DNA of 64,000 bases, from positions 62,001 to 126,000 of the forward strand of contig OZ024794.1 of NCBI GenBank assembly GCA_964017045.1, given 5' to 3'. This stretch comes from Omphiscola glabra. Taxonomy: Eukaryota > Mollusca > Gastropoda > Lymnaeidae. The notes under the pieces were generated by a model, which saw only the letters and a list, made by a program, of their open reading frames with translations, was not told where the DNA came from and did not search any database. The position numbers were made by a program, and so were the translations under genes. This document shows positions 1 to 14,803 of this stretch, piece after piece; position 1 is the first letter of the stretch, and every line of letters begins with the position of its first letter.

Positions 1-3000
1 TTACATAATAAAAGAGACGGACTGTTGTTACATTTGACTTAGAGATTGATGGTCTGTGATTAATATAAATTCGATTGGAGATGATCTGTAATTAACTTAG
101 TCTTACATATAAATGGGTAACGGTTACATTACATATAATTTGAGATGATCTCCGATTAAATTTGCCTTTAATATAGACCGAATTAAGCTACATTACATAA
201 TAAAAGAGACGTACTGCTGTTATATTTGACTTAGAAATGGATGGTCTGTGATTAATATAAATTCGATTGGAGATTATCTGTAATTAAATTAGACCTACAT
301 ATAGATGGTCAACAGTTAAATTACATTTAATTTGAGATTGTCTCCGATTAAATTTGACTTAAATATACACCGAATTTGGTTACATTACATAATAAAAGAG
401 ACGGACTGCTTTTATATTTGACTTAGACATGGATGGTCTGTGATTAATATAAATTCGATTGGAGATGATCTTTAATTAAATTAAACCTACATATAGATGG
501 TCAACGGTTAAATTACATTTAATTTGAGATTGTCTTCGATTAAATTTATCTTAAATATAGACCGACATAGGTTACATTACATTTCAATAGTGAAGATATG
601 CTATTAAATTTGACTTAGCGATGGATGGTCTGTGATTAATACAAATACGATTCAAGATTGTTAGTAATTAAATTAGACTTACACATATATGGTTAATGGT
701 TACATTACTTTAATTTGAGATTGTATCCGATTAAATTTGACTTAAAATTAGACCGAATTTTGTTACATTACATAATAAAAGAGACGGACTGTTGTTACAT
801 TTGACTTCGAGATGGATGGTCTGTGATTAAAATAAATTCGATTGGAGATGATCGGTAATTAAATTAGACCTACATATAGATGGTCAACGGTTAAATTACA
901 TTTAATTTGAGATTGTCTCTGATTAAACTTGACTTAAATATAGACCGAATTTGGTTACATTTTATAATAAAAGAGACGGACTGCTGTTATATTTAAATGA
1001 GAAATGGATGGTCTGTGATTTATATACATTCGTTTGGAGATGATATGTAATTAAATTAGACTTACATATAGATGGTCAACGGTTACATTACATTTAATCT
1101 GAGATTGTCTCCGATTAAATTTGACTTAAATATAGACCGAATTTGGTTACATTACATAATAAAAGAGACGGACTACTTTTATATTTGACTTAGACATGGA
1201 TGGTCAATGATTAATATAAATTCGACTGGAGATGATCTGTAATTAAATTAGACTTACATATAGATGGTCAACGGTTACAATACATTTAATATGAGATTGT
1301 CTCCGATTAAATTTGACTTAAATATAGACCGAATTTGGTTACATTACATAATAAAAGAGACGGATTGCTGTTACATTTGACTTAGTGATGGATGGTCTGT
1401 GATTAATATAAATTCAATTCAAGATGGTTCGTAATTAAATTTGACTTACACATATATGGTTAATGGTTACATTACTTTTAATTTGAGATTGTCTCCAATT
1501 AGATTTGACTTAAATTTATACCAAATTTGGTTACATTACATAATAAAAGAGACGGACTGTTGTTACATTTGACTTACAGATGGATGGTCTGTGATTAATA
1601 TAAATTCGATTGGAGATGATCTGTAATTAACTTAGTCTTACATACAAATGGGCAACGGTTACATTACATATAATTTGAGATGATCTCCGATTAAATTTGC
1701 CTTTAATATATACCGAATTTGGCTACATTACATAATAAAAGACACGGACTGCTGTTATATTTGACTTAGAAATGGATGGTCTGTGATTAATATAAATTCG
1801 ATTGGAGGTGATCTGTAATTAAATTAGAACTCTATATAGATGGTCAACGGTTAAATTACATTTAATTTGAGATTGTCTCCGATTAAATTCGACTTAAATA
1901 TAGACCGAATTTGGTTACATTACATAATAAAAGAGACGGACTGCTTTTATATTTGACTTAGACATGGATGGTCTGTGATTAATATAAATTCGATTGTAGA
2001 TGATCTTTAATTAAATTAGACCTACATATAGATGGGCAACGGTTAAATTACATTTAATTTGAGATTGTCTTCGATTAAATTTATCTTAAATATAAACCGA
2101 CATAGGTTACATTACATTTCAATAGAGAAGATATGCTATTAAATTTGACTTAGCGATGGATGGTCTGTGATTAATACAAATACGATTCAAGATGGTCAGT
2201 AATTAAATTAGACTTACACATATATGGTTAATGGTTACATTACTTTAATTTGAGATTGTATCCGATTAAATTTGACTTAAAATTAGACAGAATTTTGTTA
2301 CATTACATAATAAAAGAGACGGACTGTTGTTACATTTGACTTCGAGATGGATGGTCTGTGATTAAAATAAATTCGATTGGAGATGATCGGTAATTAAATT
2401 AGACCTACATATAGATGGTCAACTGTTAAATTACATTTAATTTGAGATTGTCTCTGATTAAACTTGACTTAAATATAGACCGAATTTGGTTACATTTTAT
2501 AATAAAAGAGACGGACTGCTGTTATATTTAAATGAGAAATGGATGGTCTGTGATTTATATACATTCGTTTGGAGATGATATGTAATTAAATTAGATTTAC
2601 ATATAGATGGTCAACGGTTACATTACATTTAATCTGAGATTGTCTCCGATTAAATTTGACTTAAATATAGACCGAATTTGGTTACATTACATAATAAAAG
2701 AGACGGATTGCTGTTACATTTGACTTAGAGATGGATGGTCTGTGATTAATATAAATTCAATTCAAGATGGTTCGTAATTAAATTAGACTTACACATATAT
2801 GGTTAATGGTTACATTACTTTTAATTTGAGATTGTCTCCAATTAGATTTGACTTAAATTTAGACCAAATTTGGTTACATTACATAATAAAAGAGACGGAC
2901 TGTTGTTACATTTGACTTAGAGATGGATAGTCTGTGATTAATATAAATTCGATTGGAGATGATCTGTAATTAACTTAGTCTTACATACAAATGGGCAACG

Positions 3001-6000
3001 GTTACATTACATATAATTTGAGATGATCTCCGATTAAATTTGCCTTTAATATATACCGAATTTGGCTACATTACATAATAAAAGACACGGACTGCTGTTA
3101 TATTTGACATAGAAATGGATGGTCTGTGATTAATATAAATTCGATTGGAGGTGATCTGTAATTAAATTAGAACTCTATATAGATGGTCAACGGTTAAATT
3201 ACATTTAATTTGAGATTGTCTCCGATTAAATTCGACTTAAATATAGACCGATTTTGGTTACATTACATAATAAAAGAGACGGACTGCTTTTATATTTGAC
3301 TTAGACATGGATGGTCTGTGATTAATATAAATTCGATTGGAGATGATCTTTAATTAAATTAGACCTACATATAGATGGTCAACGGTTAAATTACATTTAA
3401 TTTGAGATTGTCTTCGATTAAATTTATCTTAAATATAAACCGACATAGGTTACATTACATTTCAATAGAGAAGATATGCTATTAAATTTGACTTAGCGAT
3501 GGATGGTCTGTGATTAATATAAATTCGATTCAAGATGGTCAGTAATTAAATTAGACTTACACATATATGGTTAATGGTTACATTACTTTAATTTGAGATT
3601 GTATCCGATTAAATTTGACTTAAATTTAGACCGAATTCGGTCACATTACATAATAAAAGAGACGGACTGTTGTTACATTTGACTTAGAGATGGATGGTCT
3701 GTGATTAATATAAATTCGATTGAAAATGATCTGTAATTAACTTAGTCTTACATATAAATGGGCAACGGTTACATTACATATAATTTGAGATGATCTCCGA
3801 TTAAATTTGCCTTTAATATAGACCGAATTTGGTTACATTACATAATAAAAGAGACAGACTGCCGTTACATTTGACTTAGAGTGGATGGTTTGTGGTTAAT
3901 ATAAATTCTATTCAAGGTGGTCAGTAATTAAATAAGACTTACATATAGATGGTCAACGGTTACATTGCATTTAATCTGAGCATGTCTCCGTTTAAATTTG
4001 ACTTAAATATAGACCGAATTTGGTTACATTACATAATAAAAGAGACAGACTGTTGTTACATTTGACTTAGAAATGGATGGTCTGTGATTAATATAACTTC
4101 GATTGGAGATAATCTGTAATTAACCTAGTCTTACATATAAATGGGCAACGGTTACATTACATTTAATTTGAGATTGTCTCCGATTAAATTTGACTTAAAT
4201 ATAGACCGAATTTGGTTACATTACATAATAGAAGAGACGGACTGCTATTATATTTAAATGAGAAATGGATGTTATGTGATTTATATACATTCGATTGGAG
4301 ATGATCTTTAATTAAATTAGACTTACATATAGATGGTCAACGGTTACATTACATTTATTCTAGGGTTTGTCTCCGTTTAAATTTGACTTAAATATAGACC
4401 GAATTTGGTTACATTACATAATAAAAGAGACGGACTGCTTTTATATTTGACTTAGACATGGATGGTCTGTAATTAATATAAATTCGATTGGAGATGATCT
4501 TTAATTAAATTAGACCTACATATAGATTGTTGACGTTTAAATTACATTTAATTTGAGATCGTCTTCGATTAAATTTATCTTAAATATAGACCGACATAGG
4601 TTACATTACATTTCAATAGAGAAGATGTGCTATTAAATTTGACTTAGCGTTGGATGGTCTGTGATTAATATAAATTCGATTCAAGATGGTCAGTAATTAA
4701 ATTAGACTTACACATATATGGTTAATGGTTACATTACTTTAATTTGAGATTATATCCGATTAAATTTGACTTAAATTTAGACCGAATTCGGTTACATTAC
4801 ATAATAAAAGAGACGGACTCTTGTTACATTTGACTTAGAGATTGATGGTCTGTGATTAATATAAATTCGATTGGAGATGATCTGTAATTAACTTAGTCTT
4901 ACATATAAATGGGCAACGGTTACATTACATATAATTTGAGATGATCTCCGAATAAATTTGCCTTTAATATAGACCGAATTTGGCTACATTACATATTAAA
5001 AGAGACGGACTGCTGTTATATTTGACTTAGAAATGGATGGTCTGTGATTTATATAAATTCGATTGGAGATGATCTGTAATTAAATAAGACTGACATATAG
5101 ATGGTCAACGGTTACATTGCATTTAATCTGAGATTGTCTCCGTTTAAATTTGACTTAAATATAGACCGAATTTGGTTACATTACATAATAAAAGAGACAA
5201 ACTGTTGTTACATTTGACTTAGAAATGGATGGTCTGTGATTAATATAAATTCGATTGGAGATGATCTGTAATTAACTTAGTCTTACATATAAATGGGCAA
5301 CGGTTACATTACATTTAATTTGAGATTGTCTCCGATTAAATTTGACTTAAATATAGACCGAATTTGGTTACATTACATAATAAAAGAGACGTACTGCTAT
5401 TATATTTAAATGAGAAATGGATGTTCTGTGATTTATATACATTCGATTGGAGATGATCTTTAATTAAATTAGACTTACATATAGATGGTCAACGGTTACA
5501 TTACATTTAATCTGAGATTGTCTCCGTTTAAATTTGACTTAAATATAGACCGAATTTGGTTACATTACATAATAAAAGAGACGGACTGCTTTTATATTTG
5601 ACTTAGACATGGATGGTCTGTAATTAATATAAATTCGATTGGAGATGATCTTTAATTAAATTAGACCTACATATAGATTGTCAACGTTTAAATTACATTT
5701 AATTTGAGATTGTCTTCGATTAAATTTGTCTTAAATATAGACCGACATAGGTTACATTACATTTCAATAGAGAAGATGTGCTATTAAATTTGACTTAGCG
5801 ATGGATGGTCTGTGATTAATATAAATTCGATTCAAGATGGTCAGTAATTAAATTAGACTTACACATATATGGTTAATGGTTACATTACTTTAATTTGAAA
5901 TTGTATCCGATTAAATTTGTATTAAATTTAGACCGAATTCGGTCACATTACATAATAAAAGAGACGGACTGTTGTTACATTTGACTTAGAGATTGATGGT

Positions 6001-9000
6001 CTGTGATTAATATAAATTCGATTGGAGATGATCTGTAATTAACTTAGTCTTACATATAAATGGGTAACGGTTACATTACATATAATTTGAGATGATCTCC
6101 GATTAAATTTGCCTTTAATATAGACCGAATTAAGCTACATTACATAATAAAAGAGACGGACTGCTGTTATATTTGACTTAGAAATGGATGGTCTGTGATT
6201 AATATAAATTCGATTGGAGATTATCTGTAATTAAATTAGACCTACATATAGATGGTCAACAGTTAAATTACATTTAATTTGAGATTGTCTCCGATTAAAT
6301 TTGACTTAAATATCGACCGAATTTGGTTACATTACATAATAAAAGAGACGGACTGCTTTTATATTTGACTTAGACATGGATGGTCTGTGATTAATATAAA
6401 TTCGATTGGAGATGATCTTTAATTAAATTAAACCTACATATAGATGGTCAACGGTTAAATTACATTTAATTTGAGATTGTCTTCGATTAAATTTATCTTA
6501 AATATAGACCGACATAGGTTACATTACATTTCAATAGTGAAGATATGCTATTAAATTTGACTTAGCGATGGATGGTCTGTGATTAATACAAATACGATAC
6601 AAGATGGTCAGTAATTAAATTAGACTTACACATATATGGTTAATGGTTACATTACTTTAATTTGAGATTGTATCCGATTAAATTTGACTTAAAATTAGAC
6701 CGAATTTTGTTACATTACATAATAAAAGAGACGGACTGTTGTTACATTTGACTTCGAGATGGATGGTCTGTGATTAAAATAAATTCGATTGGAGATGATC
6801 GGTAATTAAATTAGACCTACATATAGATGGTCAACGGTTAAATTACATTTAATTTGAGATTGTCTCTGATTAAACTTGACTTAAATATAGACCGAATTTG
6901 GTTACATTTTATAATAAAAGAGACGGACAGCTGTTATATTTAAATGAGAAATGGATGGTCTGTGATTTATATACATTCGTTTGGAGATGATATGTAATTA
7001 AATTAGACTTACATATAGATGGTCAACGGTTACATTACATTTAATCTGAGATTGTCTCCGATTAAATTTGACTTAAATATAGACCGAATTTGGTTACATT
7101 ACATAATAAAAGAGATGGACTACTTTTATATTTGACTTAGACATGGATGGTCAATGATTAATATAAATTCGACTGGAGATGATCTGTAATTAAATTAGAC
7201 TTACATATAGATGGTCAACGGTTACAATACATTTAATATGAGATTGTCTCCGATTAAATTTGACTTAAATATAGACCGAATTTGGTTACATTACATAATA
7301 AAAGAGACGGATTGCTGTTACATTTGACTTAGAGATGGATGGTCTGTGATTAATATAAATTCAATTCAAGATGGTTCGTAATTAAATTAGACTTACACAT
7401 ATATGGTTAATGGTTACATTACTTTTAATTTGAGATTGTCTCCAATTAGATTTGACTTAAATTTAGACCAAATTTGGTTACATTACATAATAAAAGAGAC
7501 GGACTGTTGTTACATTTGACTTAGAGATGGATGGTCTGTGATTAATATAAATTCGATTGGAGATGATCTGTAATTAACTTAGTCTTACATACAAATGGGC
7601 AACGGTTACATTACATATAATTTGAGATGATCTCCGATTAAATTTGCCTTTAATATATACCGAATTTGGCTACATTACATAATAAAAGACACGGACTGCT
7701 GTTATATTTGACTTAGAAATGGATGGTCTGTGATTAATATAAATTCGATTGGAGGTGATCTGTAATTAAATTAGAACTCTATATAGATGGTCAACGGTTA
7801 AATTACATTTAATTTGAGATTGTCTCCGATTAAATTCGACTTAAATATAGACCGAATTTGGTTACATTACATAATAAAAGAGACGGACTGCTTTTATATT
7901 TGACTTAGACATGGATGGTCTGTGATTAATATAAATTCGATTGTAGATGATCTTTAATTAAATTAGACCTACATATAGATGGTCAACGGTTAAATTACAT
8001 TTAATTTGAGATTGTCTTCGATTAAATTTATCTTAAATATAAACCGACATAGGTTACATTACATTTCAATAGAGAAGATATGCTATTAAATTTGACTTAG
8101 CGATGGATGGTCTGTGATTAATACAAATACGATTCAAGATGGTCAGTAATTAAATTAGACTTACACATATATGGTTAATGGTTACATTACTTTAATTTGA
8201 GATTGTATCCGATTAAATTTGACTTAAAATTAGACCGAATTTTGTTACATTACATAATAAAAGAGACGGACTGCTTTTATATTTGACTTAGACATGGATG
8301 GTCTGTGATTAAAATAAATTCGATTGGAGATGATCGGTAATTAAATTAGACCTACATATAGATGGTCAACTGTTAAATTACATTTAATTTGAGATTGTCT
8401 CTGATTAAACTTGACTTAAATATAGACCGAATTTGGTTACATTTTATAATAAAAGAGACGGACTGCTGTTATATTTAAATGAGAAATGGATGTTCTGTGA
8501 TTTATATACATTCGTTTGGAGATGATATGTAATTAAATTAGACTTACATATAGATGGTCAACGGTTACATTACATTTAATCTGAGATTGTCTCCGAGTAA
8601 ATTTGACTTAAATATAGACCGAATTTGGTTACATTACATAATAAAAGAGACGGACTACTTTTATATTTGACTTAGACATGGATGGTCAATGATTAATATA
8701 AATTCGACTGGAGATGATCTGTAATTAAATTAGACTTACATATAGATGGTCAACGGTTACAATACATTTAATATGAGATTGTCTCCGATTAAATTTGACT
8801 TAAATATAGACCGAATTAAGCTACATTACATAATAAAAGAGACGGACTGCTGTTATATTTGACTTAGAAATGGATGGTCTGTGATTAATATAAATTCGAT
8901 TGGAGATTATCTGTAATTAAATTAGACCTACATATAGATGGTCAACAGTTAAATTACATTTAATTTGAGATTGTCTCCGATTAAATTTGACTTAAATATC

Positions 9001-12000
9001 GACCGAATTTGGTTACATTACATAATAAAAGAGACGGACTGCTTTTATATTTGACTTAGACATGGATGGTCTGTGATTAATATAAATTCGATTGGAGATG
9101 ATCTTTAATTAAATTAAACCTACATATAGATGGTCAACGGTTAAATTACATTTAATTTGAGATTGTCTTCGATTAAATTTATCTTAAATATAGACCGACA
9201 TAGGTTACATTACATTTCAATAGTGAAGATATGCTATTAAATTTGACTTAGCGATGGATGGTCTGTGATTAATACAAATACGATACAAGATGGTCAGTAA
9301 TTAAATTAGACTTACACATATATGGTTAATGGTTACATTACTTTAATTTGAGATTGTATCCGATTAAATTTGACTTAAAATTAGACCGAATTTTGTTACA
9401 TTACATAATAAAAGAGACGGACTGTTGTTACATTTGACTTCGAGATGGATGGTCTGTGATTAAAATAAATTCGATTGGAGATGATCGGTAATTAAATTAG
9501 ACCTACATATAGATGGTCAACGGTTAAATTACATTTAATTTGAGATTGTCTCTGATTAAACTTGACTTAAATATAGACCGAATTTGGTTACATTTTATAA
9601 TAAAAGAGACGGACAGCTGTTATATTTAAATGAGAAATGGATGGTCTGTGATTTATATACATTCGTTTGGAGATGATATGTAATTAAATTAGACTTACAT
9701 ATAGATGGTCAACGGTTACATTACATTTAATCTGAGATTGTCTCCGATTAAATTTGACTTAAATATAGACCGAATTTGGTTACATTACATAATAAAAGAG
9801 ATGGACTACTTTTATATTTGACTTAGACATGGATGGTCAATGATTAATATAAATTCGACTGGAGATGATCTGTAATTAAATTAGACTTACATATAGATGG
9901 TCAACGGTTACAATACATTTAATATGAGATTGTCTCCGATTAAATTTGACTTAAATATAGACCGAATTTGGTTACATTACATAATAAAAGAGACGGATTG
10001 CTGTTACATTTGACTTAGAGATGGATGGTCTGTGATTAATATAAATTCAATTCAAGATGGTTCGTAATTAAATTAGACTTACACATATATGGTTAATGGT
10101 TACATTACTTTTAATTTGAGATTGTCTCCAATTAGATTTGACTTAAATTTAGACCAAATTTGGTTACATTACATAATAAAAGAGACGGACTGTTGTTACA
10201 TTTGACTTAGAGATGGATGGTCTGTGATTAATATAAATTCGATTGGAGATGATCTGTAATTAACTTAGTCTTACATACAAATGGGCAACGGTTACATTAC
10301 ATATAATTTGAGATGATCTCCGATTAAATTTGCCTTTAATATATACCGAATTTGGCTACATTACATAATAAAAGACACGGACTGCTGTTATATTTGACTT
10401 AGAAATGGATGGTCTGTGATTAATATAAATTCGATTGGAGGTGATCTGTAATTAAATTAGAACTCTATATAGATGGTCAACGGTTAAATTACATTTAATT
10501 TGAGATTGTCTCCGATTAAATTCGACTTAAATATAGACCGAATTTGGTTACATTACATAATAAAAGAGACGGACTGCTTTTATATTTGACTTAGACATGG
10601 ATGGTCTGTGATTAATATAAATTCGATTGTAGATGATCTTTAATTAAATTAGACCTACATATAGATGGTCAACGGTTAAATTACATTTAATTTGAGATTG
10701 TCTTCGATTAAATTTATCTTAAATATAAACCGACATAGGTTACATTACATTTCAATAGAGAAGATATGCTATTAAATTTGACTTAGCGATGGATGGTCTG
10801 TGATTAATACAAATACGATTCAAGATGGTCAGTAATTAAATTAGACTTACACATATATGGTTAATGGTTACATTACTTTAATTTGAGATTGTATCCGATT
10901 AAATTTGACTTAAAATTAGACCGAATTTTGTTACATTACATAATAAAAGAGACGGACTGTTGTTACATTTGACTTCGAGATGGATGGTCTGTGATTAAAA
11001 TAAATTCGATTGGAGATGATCGGTAATTAAATTAGACCTACATATAGATGGTCAACTGTTAAATTACATTTAATTTGAGATTGTCTCTGATTAAACTTGA
11101 CTTAAATATAGACCGAATTTGGTTACATTTTATAATAAAAGAGACGGACTGCTGTTATATTTAAATGAGAAATGGATGGTCTGTGATTTATATACATTCG
11201 TTTGGAGATGATATGTAATTAAATTAGACTTACATATAGATGGTCAACGGTTACATTACATTTAATCTGAGATTGTCTCCGAGTAAATTTGACTTAAATA
11301 TAGACCGAATTTGGTTACATTACATAATAAAAGAGACGGACTACTTTTATATTTGACTTAGACATGGATGGTCAATGATTAATATAAATTCGACTGGAGA
11401 TGATCTGTAATTAAATTAGACTTACATATAGATGGTCAACGGTTACAATACATTTAATATGAGATTGTCTCCGATTAAATTTGACTTAAATATAGACCGA
11501 ATTAAGCTACATTACATAATAAAAGAGACGGACTGCTGTTATATTTGACTTAGAAATGGATGGTCTGTGATTAATATAAATTCGATTGGAGATTATCTGT
11601 AATTAAATTAGACCTACATATAGATGGTCAACAGTTAAATTACATTTAATTTGAGATTGTCTCCGATTAAATTTGACTTAAATATCGACCGAATTTGGTT
11701 ACATTACATAATAAAAGAGACGGACTGCTTTTATATTTGACTTAGACATGGATGGTCTGTGATTAATATAAATTCGATTGGAGATGATCTTTAATTAAAT
11801 TAAACCTACATATAGATGGTCAACGGTTAAATTACATTTAATTTGAGATCGTCTTCGATTAAATTTATCTTAAATATAGACCGACATAGGTTACATTACA
11901 TTTCAATAGTGAAGATATGCTATTAAATTTGACTTAGCGATGGATGGTCTGTGATTAATACAAATACGATTCAAGATGGTCAGTAATTAAATTAGACTTA

Positions 12001-14521
12001 CACATATATGGTTAATGGTTACATTACTTTAATTTGAGATTGTATCCGATTAAATTTGACTTAAAATTAGACCGAATTTTGTTACATTACATAATAAAAG
12101 AGACGGACTGTTGTTACATTTGACTTAGAGATGGATGGTCTGTGATTAAAATAAATTCGATTGGAGATGATCGGTAATTAAATTAGACCTACATATAGAT
12201 GGTCAACGGTTAAATTACATTTAATTTGAGATTGTCTCTGATTAAACTTGACTTAAATATAGACCGAATTTGGTTACATTTTATAATAAAAGAGACGGAC
12301 TGCTGTTATATTTAAATGAGAAATGGATGGTCTGTGATTTATATACATTCGTTTGGAGATGATATGTAATTAAATTAGACTTACATATAGATGGTCAACG
12401 GTTACATTACATTTAATCTGAGATTGTCTCCGATTAAATTTGACTTAAATATAGACCGAATTCGGTTACATTACATAATAAAAGAGACGGACTACTTTTA
12501 TATTTGACTTAGACATGGATGGTCAATGATTAATATAAATTCGACTGGAGATGATCTGTAATTAAATTAGACTTACATATAGATGGTCAACGGTTACAAT
12601 ACATTTAATATGAGATTGTCTCCGATTAAATTTGACTTAAATATAGACCGAATTTGGTTACATTACATAATAAAAGAGACGGATTGCTGTTACATTTGAC
12701 TTAGAGATGGATGGTCTGTGATTAATATAAATTCAATTCAAGATGGTTCGTAATTAAATTAGACTTACACATATATGGTTAATGGTTACATTACTTTTAA
12801 TTTGAGATTGTCTCCAATTAGATTTGACTTAAATTTAGACCAAATTTGGTTACATTACATAATAAAAGAGACGGACTGTTGTTACATTTGACTTAGAGAT
12901 GGATGGTCTGTGATTAATATAAATTCGATTGGAGATGATCTGTAATTAACTTAGTCTTACATACAAATGGGCAACGGTTACATTACATATAATTTGAGAT
13001 GATCTCCGATTAAATTTGCCTTTAATATATACCGAATTTGGCTACATTACATAATAAAAGACACGGACTGCTGTTATATTTGACTTAGAAATGGATGGTC
13101 TGTGATTAATATAAATTCGATTGGAGGTGATCTGTAATTAAATTAGAACTCTATATAGATGGTCAACGGTTAAATTACATTTAATTTGAGATTGTCTCCG
13201 ATTAAATTCGACTTAAATATAGACCGAATTTGGTTACATTACATAATAAAAGAGACGGACTGCTTTTATATTTGACTTAGACATGGATGGTCTGTGATTA
13301 ATATAAATTCGATTGTAGATGATCTTTAATTAAATTAGACCTACATATAGATGGTCAACGGTTAAATTACATTTAATTTGAGATTGTCTTCGATTAAATT
13401 TATCTTAAATATAAACCGACATAGGTTACATTACATTTCAATAGAGAAGATATGCTATTAAATTTGACTTAGCGATGGATGGTCTGTGATTAATATAAAT
13501 TCGATTGTAGATGATCTTTAATTAAATTAGACCTACATATAGATGGTCAACGGTTAAATTACATTTAATTTGAGATTGTCTTCGATTATATTTATCTTAA
13601 ATATAAACCGACATAGGTTAAATTACATTTCAATAGAGAAGATATGCTATTAAGTTTGACTTAGCGATGGATGGTCTGTGATTAATATAAATTCGGTTCA
13701 AGATGGTCAGTAATTAAATTAGACTTACACATATATGGTTAATGGTTACATTACTTTAATTTGAGATTGTATCCGATTAAATTTGACTTAAATTTAGACC
13801 GAATTCGGTCACATTACATAATAAAAGAGACGGACTGTTGTTACATTTGACTTAGACATTGATGGTCTGTGATTAATATAAATTCGATTGGAGATGATCT
13901 GTAATTAACTTAGTCTTACATATAAATGGGCAACGCTTACATTACGTATAATTTAAGATGATCTCCGAATAAATTTGCCTTTAATATAGACCGAATTTGG
14001 CTACATTACATATTAACTGAGACGGACTGCTGTTTTATTTGACTTAGAAATGGAATGGACTGTGATTAATATAAATTCGATTGGAGATGATCTGTAATTA
14101 AATTAGACCTACATATAGATGGTCAACGGTTAAATTACATTTAATTTGAGATTGTCTCCGATTAAACTTGACTTAAATATAGACCGAAATTGGTTACATT
14201 TTATAATAAAAGAGACGGACTGCTGTTAAATTTAAATGAGAAATGGATGGTCTGTGATTTATATAAATTCGATTGGAGATGATCTGTAATTAAATTAGAC
14301 TTACATATAGATGGTCAACGGTTACATTACTTTTAATTTGAGATTGTCTCCAATTAAATTTGACTTAAATTTAGACCAAATTTGGTTACATTACATAATA
14401 AAAGAGACGGACTGTTGTTAAATTTGACTTAGAGATGGATGGTCTGTGATTAATATAAATTCGATTGGAGATGATCTGTAATTAACTTAGTCTTACATAC
14501 AACTGGGCAACGGTTACATTT
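1..14521 (+). repeat. 192-bp satellite array with higher-order structure
   Basis: Continuous AT-rich tandem array that probably continues left of the window. The anchor ttacataataaaagagac recurs every 191-192 bp (1, 193, 385 and so on). Each monomer is itself three diverged 64 bp subunits, each starting with a form of ttkgactta (33, 97, 161, then 225). Variant anchors show higher-order blocks: 8 monomers (1 to 1536, 1535 bp), 6 monomers (3646, 4797, 5948; 1151 bp each) and 14 monomers (7483, 10169, 12855; 2686 bp each). Base 1 onward reappears almost identically at 5948. No open frame of 60 codons exists in the array. It is a candidate pericentromeric or heterochromatic satellite; that role is inference. 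Confidence 0.97.
5948..13490 (+). repeat. 2686-bp higher-order repeat, about 2.8 copies
   Basis: Within the satellite, the diagnostic variant gaattaagctacat occurs at 6127, 8813 and 11499, and another variant anchor at 7483, 10169 and 12855. Both give a spacing of exactly 2686 bp. Long stretches between copies look identical or differ by isolated substitutions. The 2686 bp unit equals the sum of the 1535 bp and 1151 bp blocks seen to the left. This points to recent unequal exchange or segmental amplification within the array. Confidence 0.93.
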
Positions 14522-14529
14522 AATCAATA

Positions 14530-14803
14530 ATCTTAAAATATATGTAATGTAACCTTAGCCCATTTTTATGTAAGACTAAGTTAACTACAGATCATATCCA
14601 ATCGAATTTATATTATTCACAGACCATCCATCTCTAAGTCAAATGTAACAACAGTCCGTCTCTTTTATTATGTAATGTAACCAAATTCGGTCTATATTAA
14701 GTCAAATTTAATTGGAGACAATCTCAAATTAAATGTAATGTAACCATTAACCATATATGTGTAAGTCTAATTTAATTACTGACCATCTTGAATCGAATTT
14801 ATA
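14530..14803 (-). repeat. Inverted satellite monomers, left part
   Basis: The sequence is the reverse complement of the array monomer: it reads accatccatctctaagtc and cgtctcttttattatgtaat instead of the forward forms. The change of orientation follows about 20 bp of spacer near 14522-14540, so the last forward monomer and the first inverted monomer form a large near-palindrome. The inverted run continues at 17521 after an insertion. Confidence 0.93.

Noticed and set aside
1..14521. Protein-coding or RNA gene inside the satellite
   Set aside because: No frame of useful length, no tRNA or rRNA features; all variation follows the monomer structure.
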